Shown: in pieces, positions 38,880 through 50,393 of the stretch
How positions within the stretch are numbered: position 1 is the first letter of the stretch
Layout: each line of letters starts with the position of its first letter
Source of the DNA: Ecdyonurus torrentis
Taxonomy: Eukaryota; Arthropoda; Insecta; Ephemeroptera; Heptageniidae
Length of the DNA stretch: 64,000 nucleotides
Direction of reading: 5' to 3'
Assembly: GCA_949318235.1 (NCBI GenBank)
Contig: OX439133.1
Location: 14,671,563 to 14,735,562 of the forward strand
Notes under the pieces: model-generated
Database searches by the model: none
What the model saw: the letters and a program-made list of their open reading frames with translations, nothing else
Told to the model about the DNA's origin: nothing
Translations under genes and position numbers: made by a program

Positions 38880-40365
38880 AATATAGATTTTTAGCACAAA
38901 AAATTGTTGGTTTTTAAAACATGTAAAGGGTTACTAAATTTTTTCAATTCATCCCATTTATTTTAGCTTTTGAATTATTAATGTAAGGAAAAATGAAAAT
39001 TCTGCAAAATCTTATAAGTATAATTGTATATAGTCCTAAAAACAAAAGCTTACTTTAAATTATTAGAGCATGTGATTAGCGCATTATTATTATAACTATA
39101 TATTTTTATTTATTTATTTTTTTTGCAACTCAAAAATAAACTTGAAAAGTATGAATAAATTATACTATAATAAAATACAAAATAACCCACAACATACTGT
39201 ATGTATATCACATAATATCACTGTCCTATTTGTAACTATTATTGTCATATTTAAATAGGGCACTTAAAATAAAATACATCAACCCCTTCTTTTTATAAAC
39301 GAGATTTAAAAAATAAAATTAAAATCAGATTAAAATAATTGAGATTCCTGCTAATTAATGATGCAGAAGTTCAAAAAAACATATTTTACTAATAAGATTG
39401 TCAAAGGAGGGAGGTTGAGGGGTGAGTTAACAAGTGATGGGGGAAATCGTCAAGCGGTCTAGCGGGGCTTTTTTTTTTTTAAACACGTGGGTGGTCGTCC
39501 CCCTATTTATTGTTATCCCTTTGTCAAAATTTTACCGACTTTACTTTGTCGCAAAGTCAAAAAAAAAAAAAAAAAAAAAAGATCTACAAATATTTTAATA
39601 TACCTCCCTTTTGCTATTGCTCATAAATATTTATTGTAATTTGTTTTTTTACCTTTTCAAAACTGCTTTCAAATTATTATACGGTATAGTCTAGGGTTTA
39701 TTATGAACACAGAAAAATGGCAATGTTTAGCCTATTTTTATTTTATACCAAAGAACTTTATATAAGGTTTTATACGAGGGCTTCATAACCCATATTTATA
39801 CCACAACCTGAACAGAAATATGAAGAATTTTACGAAAAAAAAATTTCTAACATTTCATCCAATCGTGGGTTCGATTATCATATTTACAATATTAGAATAT
39901 AATATTGGTAGAGAAATTTTTGGAAACGAACACAAGACTGCATTTATCAATATATATAAAAAGCATGTGAAATTCCCAAGTTTATACCTAAACTAATTAG
40001 AAGAAGAATTATATTATAATAAAGAGTACTTTCATAACACAATGATCTTCATTAATCTGAAGATACGCTCACCATGGTCTTAAACGATACAATTTAATTT
40101 CATACATTTTACTTATTTTACTTGATGAAGAAAATTACAATAGTACATAGACTATGTTTAAAATTATTTTATTTATTTATAAAAATATAAACAAAAATAA
40201 ACAAGTTTTTATTAATTAAATACCTATATAAAAATTTTAAAATAAAAGTATTTTTATATTTCAAATAAATATAATCTCATATTATATAATTTAAAGTATA
40301 ATAAATTTATTGAAAAATTAATATATGTTAATACAAAAACTTGAGGTATTAAAATTACAATAATT
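38880..40365. other. Gene-free stretch
   Basis: A/T-rich, with one mixed patch at about 39405-39560 (GTCAAGCGGTCTAGCGGGG, CGTGGGTGGTCGTCC) ending in poly-A at 39559-39580. A block similar to ACCGACTTTA of that patch also appears near 24875, so it may be an old repeat. No gene is seen. Confidence 0.45.
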
Positions 40366-40368
40366 TAT

Positions 40369-40786
40369 TTATTTTTATTATTATTTTTTTTTTTTGCTTG
40401 CCATATTGTGTTATTGTGCTATACACCAATCCCAGTCCCAGTCAAGACATTGTCTTATCGACAGGTAAGGAATTTCCAATTAATGGAAAAGCACACACAG
40501 GCCGGACACAGGCCGGCCACGGCCTAAGTACACAGCCCGGTATATTCGCCATGACAGCCTAAAGAAACCGTGGAAACATCTAGGCAGGCTGGTCGGTGCA
40601 ATCACATCAATCATGCACCTACCGAATACTGTGCGTCGTCATGGAATGCATGTAAACATGCATCGTGCAACGTGTTGTGCTCTCACACTTCACGTATACG
40701 CACCCAGGAGTGGCTCGAACCTATACTCGGTGAGGAGTACAGAGTTGCGAGTCAGCTGCCTTCAACACTCGGCCATACCAGCTCGG
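40369..40786 (-). mobile_element. tRNA-derived SINE (tRNA-Ser-like head)
   Basis: Read on the minus strand it opens with CCGAGCTGGTATGGCCGAG (40786 downward), containing an RNA polymerase III A box (TGGCCGAGTGTTGAAGG, about 40758-40774). A B box GGTTCGAGCC lies at 40712-40721, about 45 bp later. The segment between the boxes resembles a class II tRNA such as tRNA-Ser. A tRNA-unrelated body of about 300 bp follows and ends in an A-rich tail at 40369-40395. It is markedly more GC-rich than its surroundings. The head lacks a full acceptor-stem match, so it is not a working tRNA gene. The reading frame at 40570-40830 is incidental. Confidence 0.7.
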
Positions 40787-40799
40787 TAAAACATATTTC

Positions 40800-41480
40800 A
40801 TGTTTTCATATTTTTAATATTTTGATTTGATTCAGAAAAGTAATTAATGCAAACTGTAAAATCATGACTTTTTTTCTATAATAATTTAATGTTTTATTTT
40901 TCATCTTCACCTTTCAACCATAATATTTTTGTTTCGTTTATGCATTATATATACAATCAGAAAAAAAAAAATTAATAATTAAAAAAACTTTAATTGAACA
41001 GTAAAAATGTAGTGACAAATGTCGTGATATATTATTCTTATGCTATAATATTATTAATAAATGTATACTTATACATGATTATGAAATTATGATCTACACT
41101 CTGGCCAATACAAGGTCGTTCTCGCCAAAAGCTGTACCCGCGATTCTAAACCAATCAGAGAGCGTGTTATAAACCTACTAGCTAACCAAAGTTGACTTTA
41201 CATAGTTAATTATACACTGTATCCGCTCGAACTAGTATATTGGGAGAAGTGTAATAGAATAATTCTTTTTCAGTATGATTAATAATATACAAAATTGAGT
41301 CCTATATGACGTTATTTTATATATAATGTCAACATTCAAATTTCATTTTTCTATATAGCTTTTTTTTTTTAATATAATATATAAAGATATTTTATTCAGT
41401 ACTATTTTTAGAGTAATTTTGAAATTGAACTATGACGTCATACGTTCGTATAACTATATAATATACTATATTATATTCTA
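40800..41480. other. Gene-free stretch
   Basis: A/T-rich apart from a mixed patch at 41100-41240 (GGCCAATACAAGGTCG, AACCAATCAGAGAGCG). No gene or repeat partner is seen. Confidence 0.45.
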
Positions 41481-41483
41481 TAT

Positions 41484-41699
<216 letters not shown>

Positions 41700-41707
<8 letters not shown>

Positions 41708-42010
41708 TTAGTTTAGTTTATTGTTAACCAAAAACAGGCAGTTTTACTTGCCCAATACATTGGTATGGTATACACACAGTTATACATTCATTATTATATT
41801 ATAAGATACAAATAAGAGTGGAATATATACAAATTAAAATTACAATTACACGTTATGTATGCATTATATATTATGAATAATTAGAATAAATGTAAATGCA
41901 TTGCCCTTAAGTATTATCATATACTATATGGTATTATTGAATACATTTTTAATATAATTGAACGATTCATTAAGTACATCAATTTGTCCTTCGTTACACA
42001 ATATAGCGTA
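41700..42010 (-). mobile_element. Possible non-LTR retrotransposon 3' end
   Basis: On the minus strand the sequence ends ACTGCCTGTTTTTGGTTAAC then AATAAACTAAACTAAA at 41706-41720, a stem-like block and an AATAAA-containing tail typical of such elements. About 250 bp further 5' (41990-41930) a short frame reads CNEGQIDVLNESFNYIKNV, which may be a coding remnant. The family is not recognised. Confidence 0.4.
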
Positions 42011-42179
42011 GACCTAGGTAAAAATGCATTTTTGGACACATCATTATGTATATATATATATTATTTATTATTTATATATTCTTGTTATTATATAAAATCA
42101 TGAGAATTTAACAACAATATTGCTCATTTATATATATTGCTCACTATATGGGCTCAATATTGCCCATTTCCAAATTATA

Positions 42180-42325
42180 TTATGATGAATAATATAATTC
42201 TGGTAGTTAATTTTGGTTCCTGGAGGTAATATTATAAAATATATTGTATTCCTGTGTAACTAGTTTTGTAATCAATATGTACCAATTGATATTATGATTA
42301 ATAAAGAAACTGAAACTGATAATTA
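42180..42325 (+). mobile_element. Possible non-LTR retrotransposon 3' end
   Basis: It ends GATTAATAAAGAAACTGAAACTGA, the AATAAA plus short-repeat tail seen in CR1/L2-like 3' ends (family knowledge). The upstream TGTAACTAGTTTTGTAATC is non-coding. No full copy is in the window. Confidence 0.4.
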
Positions 42326-42329
42326 GATT

Positions 42330-43405
42330 CTTATATAAGGTTGAAAAAATCAAATACGTATATATATTGTTATTTAAAAAAAAATATTTACGATCTTGAT
42401 TTGAAATTTGCGAATATAACGTATTACAGCCAATTAATATAAAGAAAAATCAAACGTTATTCATATTTCATATCTATCAAAAAATCACGCATATAGGCAG
42501 TTGATTTAAGTCACCTTTTGAATTGTAAATAATATCATAATTTAATTGTGTTTTATGTAAAATTATATTTAATTTTCCTTTAGAATAAAAACAAAAAACA
42601 AAAAATGTAAAAAATAAAACAAAAAATGACAAAGAATAAAAAAAATTCATAAAAAAAAAAAATCTTGAACCTATATAATAAACTAAAAACACACACTAAA
42701 ATTCATTATTATTATTTATTTATTTTATGTATAAATAATATTAAATAACATTGTTATTACAGGTATTGAAATTATTATATTATCCACGAATAGCACTTAA
42801 TTTAATTTCCACAATCTATACGAGTTGCAAATATGTTGTATTATACTTGGCAGTGCATTTTTAAAAGAGGGGAAATGATTATTTTGCTACGCAAAGTTAC
42901 CAACTATATATAATAAATGATCCTGAATGCACCTTACATAATATTTTACACAATGTGAGGTAAATGTATCACATTTTTGCGATATATTAGATGAAAAGCA
43001 CAGATAATGAAAAAAATAAAACAAGATATATCAAGGAACAATTTTATAACATCTACCTGTATTTATTTTAACAAGGGGATTTCAAAATTATACCTTCAAT
43101 AAAAATTATAATAATAAAGCTTCGAAATCCGCTAACTTTCATGTTTCTTGTACCTGTTTGTATGTTCTATATCTCACGTTGTAAAATGCAAAATTCTTCT
43201 TCTTCTTCTTCTTCTTTTTTCAATTTTCTTTAAAAAAAACTTGTGTGAAAATTTTGTTTCTCATGCAATTATAAAAAATACGGGATTTGATTCAAAATTT
43301 TGAATAATATATTATGAAAATAAGATTGTAAATTATCTTGTCTATATGATTCAAATCAAGCCATTTCAACACTGATTAGATTTTGTTTTGATAAGATATA
43401 TATAA
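42330..43405. other. Gene-free AT-rich stretch
   Basis: Short frames only. (TTC)n at 43196-43216. I see no gene. Confidence 0.45.
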
Positions 43406-43411
43406 AAAAAA

Positions 43412-43660
43412 GGTTTCATCATGCGCTTCGACCGCAATGCTGGAGCAATGAATAATAACATTACAGGACAAACTTTCTTTGGAAATTGCGATAAATTTTG
43501 TGTTATTATTTTCCTCACACACACTAGAGATACCAATTCAACCTATTAACATCATCTTATCAAAAATAAAAAACATTGAGAAAAAAATTTTAACTGGAAA
43601 AATTTGTCATTTTTCCATACCGGACCATGCATCATGTTATTTAGTTACATATATATATCA
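43412..43660 (-). mobile_element. MITE family B, copy 6 (diverged)
   Basis: CATGCGCTTCGACCGCAATG, CTGGAGCAATGAATAA, ACAGGACAAACTTTCTTTGG, GAGATACCAATTCAACCTATT and CATGCATCATG follow the order of copy 2. The 314-bp original has lost parts of both tips. Confidence 0.6.
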
Positions 43661-43888
43661 CGTCAATTTTATATGAATGCAACCACTTTATTTAATGTCA
43701 ATAATCTCTAACTTTATATACAAATAAAATGAATGAAATGAACAAATGAAAATGAATAGTCAATAAGTAAAATTATATTATAGAATATTATATGCCTGCG
43801 TAGAAGTAATAGAAGTATATATTTATAGAAAGAGAAAAAGAAACAAAAACAGAGTCAGATACAAAAAGTCAGAGAAAGTGAGAAAGAG

Positions 43889-44012
43889 GCTTAAGGCGGG
43901 AAATCAGGTATACTGCGGGATTTGACTAAAAACTTCTAAAGAAAGAAAAATCGGAAATTTTGTATATACATCAACATCAGTGATACATATTAGGATATGG
44001 TATCTTCAAAAA

Positions 44013-44051
<39 letters not shown>

Positions 44052-44215
44052 GTCCCATAAATATGCTATATTTTAAATTATGATTTTTTTGAAGTGGTAG
44101 TCCCAAAAGAGCCCATGTTAATTTCAATAATTATTTTCTCTCTTATCTGATGGTCAAGGGTTCTGAAAATTTTATCATAGGTAGCTGTTACAATTAACTT
44201 TCAAATGGCATCATA
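43889..44215 (+). repeat. Dispersed repeat family A, copy 3
   Basis: GGCGGGAAATCAGGTATACTGCGGGATTTGACTAAAA is followed by an A run of about 30 (44018-44047), GCTATATTTTAAATTATGA, GAGCCCATGTTAATTTC and TTTTATCATAGGTAGCTGTTAC. It is full length and preserves the intact insertion site that is interrupted in copy 5. Confidence 0.75.
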
Positions 44216-44219
44216 AAAG

Positions 44220-44569
44220 TTTGTAGTTTTTTGTTAAAATTTTTGAAATACAAGCCATCTGATTACCCCCTTAATAAAACTCCTATATAAATATTAAATG
44301 AATTTAAAAAGAAAAAAAAATCTGTTTAAAATTTTGTATCATGCAAAAGACTGAATTTAAATAATCTTATACATAACAGTATTTTCATACATACACTGAT
44401 AATGAGATTAACTAGAAAAAAATACAGTAACAAAATAACGAGGATTATAAAATTTTAAATATCAGATTAACATTTTTAATCCTATCTCTCTCTCTCTCAT
44501 GCAACTCTTTTTTTTTAATATAATAATATGTTAAAAATGCTTTTGATAATATTTAAAAACCGTGTATAT

Positions 44570-44606
<37 letters not shown>

Positions 44607-46890
44607 CTAATTAAAATCGTTAACTGTTTCAAACTAATTAAAATGAATAAAGAGTTATTTTTTTGTTTGATCATTTACGTATGTTGGGATAATATATATA
44701 CATTTTTTTTAATGACCATTTACATTACAGTATACATAACTAACTTTTATAATAATATGTTATTAAAAATGTATAAATATTTGTTTTTTATTATTTCTAT
44801 ATATGTATATTTTTAAATTTATAAATAAATTTTTTTATTTTAAATTTTATATGAACTATGTGCATGTGCATGCATATGTTACTTTTATTGTATTTTTGTT
44901 TAAAATTGTAATTATTTGTTTAATGTTTAAATTTATTTGTTATAAATATAAAAACTAATTGCATTATAATTTATTGAGTAAAATAAAATCTTTTGATCAT
45001 AGTTATCTGCCTAGTAAAATCTTTACCTAAGATTGTTAATACTAACGTTGTTAATTTCATATTAAGGCGGAAAATCAGCTACTGCGGGATTTGACTAAAA
45101 AGTTGTAAATCGGGCAGTTGATGTTTTTTAGTCAGAAGAAAGTAAAAATTTTCTTTCAAAAAGTAACGTTATAATAGTTATCGCAATGGTAACTTCAATT
45201 TTTGTTAAATTAATCTATATAAGTATATAACTATATGTATAACGTTACTTTTTGCAATGTTAAATCTATATTGTAGAAATAACCAGTTAACGTCGTTTGT
45301 TAACTCGAAACAGTTGTTCCTTTATATTATAGTAAATATCTCTAAAATTCAGACGCTATTATAATTTTTTATGTCGTTTTAAATTTAAATGTGTAATATA
45401 TATACCTTTGTTTCCATCTCGTGACCTTTATATTATAGAGAAAAAAGTTAAGGAAATTAACATAGAATCTTATAAAGGAACAAAATTAAACAAAATTCAA
45501 ATTTAAAATTTTGCACAATATAACACTTCAAATTTTTTTCCTTCGATAAATCAGATTTTTATACTCTCTTGTAACTTTTAATAAAATCCTCAATATATAC
45601 GTTATTTTATTACAATATTTTACAATAATTAATCAATTTTCATCTTGATTAAAAATTGATAATATTATCAGCTCTTCTTTCTTTTATACTTATATGTATG
45701 GTATAATATAACACAATATTAAAATTTTAATATAATAATCTTTTTCATTATAATATAAAAGCACAAAAAAAAATACATAAAGTGTCGTTTCGTCTCTATA
45801 CTTTATAATATCAAAGTGTATAGCACACAGACATACTTACATTATAAAATTAATAACATATTTTTATCATTATTAAAATTTTAAAATTAGTATGAAAAAT
45901 ATATAATATATTATCATCAGCGCTTTTATAGTATATCTCTTTTATGTTATTAGCTATTTTTCTTTTCATCGTTTATATTAAATAATATGATGTTCTTACC
46001 CTCTTATATACCCTTAAATAAGGGATTTTTTTTTGTCACTATACCGCAATCCCTATATATACTGTATAACCCACCACCCCCTTTTTTGTAGAACTTTTTT
46101 TTTTTCATTCCCCCTATCGCGTTTTATAGTGTTACAAACGAGGTATTTAATTTTGATCTCTCTCTCTTTCTCTCTCTCTCTCTCCTCTTTCATATTCTCT
46201 ATTGTTATATATAAAACTGTAGCAAATCAAAAGTTCAACAATGGCTTAAATAATATTTGTTATTTTCTATTGTTTGTATATAATATTATATTTAACGCTT
46301 TTATTGTTGTATTATTCTGTTAGTTATGCATTGCATTTTCATTTTGTTACTATTTTTTCATGGTATTTTGTATTAAAATTTTATTGTCAAAATATTTTTC
46401 GGGAGATTTTATTAAATACATAGGATTTATGAGTTATTATAATATATTATGTATTTATATATATATTTTTTTATGATAAACATATTTTTTATTATTAACA
46501 TTATTAGAGATTTTTGAAATAATGTTTCCATGCATGTATAAAAAGCTGATTAAAAAAAATTTTATGTAGTCATGTTTTTATTGAACAAATTTAAAATCAT
46601 CATAATTATAATTATAATTTAACGTTTTTTGAAAATAATAAATTTTAAATTTTTTAATGGAATGTGTGTAAATATTTAATATTTATATATTTTAATAACT
46701 TTTGTTTTATAAATGTAATTTTTTTTTTAATTTTTATAAATAATTTCAAAAGAATTAACATTTTTATTTCTTTTATATATTTTTAATTTTATATTTATTT
46801 ATTATTTTTAGTATCTTCATATTCTTTATAATCTGTATTTTATGAAATAAATTCAGTAATAGGAAAAAGTAATGGGAAGTAAGGACTGAG
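44220..46890. other. Gene-free AT-rich stretch with fragments of known repeats
   Basis: Contents: (CT)n at 44484-44499, poly-T at 44572-44600, the 5' end of repeat A at 45064-45115, an inverted pair CAAAAAGTAACGTTATA / TATAACGTTACTTTTTG at about 45160-45256, a lone family D tip AACAGTTGTTCCTTTAT at 45308-45325, and (CT)n at 46158-46183. No gene is seen. Confidence 0.5.
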
Positions 46891-46892
46891 AT

Positions 46893-47147
46893 TAAAGTCT
46901 GGAAATCCGGTACTGCGAGTTTTAACTAAAAAATTGTAATGAATGAAAAATCTGCTGTCATACATTAGGACATAGAACCGTCATAAATGCAAAAAAAAAA
47001 AAAAATAGTAAATAAATTAAGGGTTAACATGCTAGATTTTAAATTATGATTTTTTGAAGTTATAATCCCATAAGAGCCCATGTTAATTTCAATAATTATT
47101 TTCTCTCTTATCTGATGGTCACGGGTTCTGAAAATTTTATCCTATAT
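46893..47147 (+). repeat. Repeat family A, copy 5, 5' portion (split by a palindrome)
   Basis: It runs from GGAAATCCGGTACTGCGAG to TTCTGAAAATTTTATCCTATA, where the family normally continues with GGTAGCTGTTAC. That continuation is found at 49961-50040, on the far side of the 2.8-kb palindrome. Confidence 0.8.
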
Positions 47148-47918
47148 TAGGCCAGCATCTAAGTGAAATACGTTGGAAAAAATTAATAACAAGCTGAAAC
47201 TTTGTACACGTAATCTGGGCTATATTATGAACTACCAAAAATAAAGTTCCTAACTTATTTCGGGGTGGAACATGCCCAAATTTGAGTTTGTCCCGGGAAA
47301 AAATGCTTTCCAAAAATATTTTTTTATAAAGAAACTATTACCTCTAGAATAAAAATAAAGACATCAATAGAAAGCTAAAAAAACAAGAATTCAGCAAAAA
47401 AATAGATTAACTGCATAAAATTATATTTAATTACCTAAATTAGCATAATTAATTTTTTTTTAAATTTTGGCAAATTTCAGACGTCGCGAACTTTTTAACT
47501 ACGCAATTTTTCGCAATTAAGGGTGGTATAAACGTGATGGGCAATTTTGTAAGGATTAATATGCAATTTATTTCATATCGCTAGCTTGTGTTGTTCGCGA
47601 GAAAATTACAAAAGAGTAGTGGCACCTACCATAAAACCGCCCCTTCTTACCAGGTAGTATAGGGCTATATTATGTATACAGCGGGTGGGGGAAAGAGAAA
47701 AATATACGCATATAATTCTTATTTTGCATTTCTTTTACGATGCATATCTTTTATTAATTGAAAATTAGTTTCTAAATTAAATTAATATTAAAAAAAAACG
47801 ATTTTAAGTTTAATTGTCATTTAATAATTTGAATAATATTAACTATCAAATACATTTAAACCTGCACACAGAAGAAAATGAAAAAAAAAAAAAAAAACTA
47901 TAATATTAATATATATAA

Positions 47919-47949
<31 letters not shown>

Positions 47950-49095
47950 TGCAAATGCAACCATTACCGAGCAATTAATACATTTTAAATCTTCATAATT
48001 ATTTTATTCATATTATATAATTAATTTAAAATAATAAGTATATTATTGGAACTTTAATAACCCATTGCGAAGGAATTTCATATAGCAACATAAAAAAAAA
48101 AAAAAAAAAAAAGCATTGGTCTTTTATAATTCATGCACAATATTTGATATTGTAAACAATTAAATTATAGGCAAGTATTGATGTAAACCCATTTTTTCAA
48201 TTATATGTATATATAATGGCTGTTTTCGTTGGTGACGTGTAACGCAAATCAGAAGCGCATACGAGAAAACATCAGGAGATCTTGACAAACATCCTTTAAT
48301 AAACATGATGCGGGGAGTGCCCGAAATCTAATGCATTAGTTTAAACGAGAAATTTAAATTATTTTTTTCTTTATCATACTATTGATAACTAATAGACAAT
48401 TATATAACTAACATAACTAAATTATTCTAACGAAAGTTTTGCAAAAATTTATATGATATGCCAAGAATATTCCATCATATTATTATACATAGTTATTATG
48501 ATATTGAAAAATAAATTAAACAACTGCACCAATGTCGGTGAGAAATAACAAATGAAACTAATATAGCATCCCCATATTGTCGTTTATAGTTCGGAGCTAA
48601 GACCAAAATACTTCTTAAGTCAGAGATTTTTTATTTGTGACATTATGAGTATTTGTTATGTTAAAAAAAATTAATATTTTATATAAAAAAATAATTTAAA
48701 TTTCTCATTTAAACTAATGCATTAGATTTCGGGCACTCCCCGCATCATGTTTATTAAAGGATGTTTGTCAAGTTCTCCTGATGTTTTCTCGTATGCGCTT
48801 CTGATTTGCGTTACACGTCACCAACGAAAACAGCCATTATATATACATATAATTGAAAAAATGGGTTTACGTCAATACTTGCCTATAATTTAATTGTTAA
48901 CAATATCAAATATTGTGCGTGAATTATTAAAGACCAATGCTTTTTTTTTTTTTTTTTTTATGTTGCTATGAAATTCCTTCGCAATGGGTTATTAAAGTTC
49001 CAATAATATACTTATTATTTTAAATTAATTATATAATATGAATAAAATAATTATGAAGATTTAAAATGTATTAATTGCTCGTTAATGGTTGCATT

Positions 49096-49192
<97 letters not shown>

Positions 49193-49960
49193 TAATATAT
49201 AGTTATTTTTTTTTTTCATTTTCTTCTGTGTGCAGGTTTAAATGTATTTGATAGTTAATATTATTCAAATTATTAAATGACAATTAAACTTAAAATCGTT
49301 TTTTTTTTAATATTAATTTAATTTAGAAACTAATTTTCAATTAATAAAAGATATGCATCGTAAAAGAAATGCAAAATAAGAATTATATGCGTATATTTTT
49401 CTCTTTCCCCCACCCGCTGTATACATAATATAGCCCTATACTACCTGGTAAGAAGGGGCGGTTTTATGGTAGGTGCCACTACTCTTTTGTAATTTTCTCG
49501 CGAACAACACAAGCTAGCGATATGAAATAAATTGCATATTAATCCTTACAAAATTGCCCATCACGTTTATACCACCCTTAATTGCGAAAAATTGCGTAGT
49601 TAAAAAGTTCGCGACGTCTGAAATTTGCCAAAATTTAAAAAAAAATTAATTATGCTAATTTAGGTAATTAAATATAATTTTATGCAGTTAATCTATTTTT
49701 TTGCTGAATTCTTGTTTTTTTAGCTTTCTATTGATGTCTTTATTTTTATTCTAGAGGTAATAGTTTCTTTATAAAAAAATATTTTTGGAAAGCATTTTTT
49801 CCCGGGACAAACTCAAATTTGGGCATGTTCCACCCCGAAATAAGTTAGGAACTTTATTTTTGGTAGTTCATAATATAGCCCAGATTACGTGTACAAAGTT
49901 TCAGCTTGTTATTAATTTTTTCCAACGTCCCATATGCAAAATCATTTAAGCGCTGGCCTA
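47148..49960. mobile_element. Large palindromic foldback element, 2.8 kb, arms about 1.2 kb
   Basis: The tips TAGGCCAGC (47148) and GCTGGCCTA (ending 49960) are inverted. The arms run 47148-48368 (about 1,221 bp) and 48685-49960 (about 1,276 bp) and look nearly identical outside the first roughly 30 bp, with a 316-bp unique spacer. The arm length difference equals the difference in an internal (AT)n tract: about 27 bp at 47924-47950 against about 82 bp at 49099-49180. Its insertion in repeat A copy 5 is proven by the split copy; the duplicated target is short (TA or TATA, ambiguous). No transposase frame is seen, so it is non-autonomous. Confidence 0.88.
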
Positions 49961-50040
49961 TATAGGTAGCTGTTACTATTAACTTTTATATGGCATCACA
50001 AAGTTTGCATGTTTTCTTCTTAGATTTTGAGATGCAAGCT
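49961..50040 (+). repeat. Repeat family A, copy 5, 3' portion
   Basis: AGGTAGCTGTTACTATTAAC followed by ATGGCATCACAAAGTTTG matches the end of copy 3 (44185-44225), directly following the palindrome. Confidence 0.8.
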
Positions 50041-50043
50041 ATC

Positions 50044-50275
50044 TATAGGGTCTATGCATTCATGTTAAAGTCAACGCCATGCTGGATAACTCAATAACAT
50101 GGGTGGCATAAGAAAAGAACTCATTTTGCCAGTTTAAAAACACTATACAATATTTTTAAGAGTATATATTTTTATATAGCATTGAAGTTTGTCCTATGCT
50201 GAGCAATGTTATTCACTACTCCAGTATGACCTTAAGGCGCATTAAATATGACGTCATCCGCATATCCCCAATATA
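50044..50275 (+). mobile_element. MITE family B, copy 7
   Basis: The left tip TATAGGGTCTATGCATTCATG is well preserved. The element continues with TTAAAGTCAACGCCATGCTGG, CTCAATAACATGGGTGGC, GAAGTTTGTCCTATGCTGAG and TGACGTCATCCGCATATCCC. It follows repeat A copy 5 immediately. Confidence 0.8.
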
Positions 50276-50393
50276 CAACCCTTTACCAAAACCGTCCAGA
50301 AAGTGACATATATGAATGCAATGCAAACGTTAATGATATATAGGGATATTCAGTTGGACAAAGAATATCATTCTAAAAATAACTGCGTCAAAG

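Noticed and set aside
40700..40786. Functional tRNA-Ser gene
   Set aside because: A and B boxes are present but the acceptor stem does not close, and the segment is fused to a long body with an A-rich tail, so a SINE is the better call.
40570..40830. 86-codon plus-strand frame with several cysteines
   Set aside because: It lies on the opposite strand of the SINE body and tRNA-like head.
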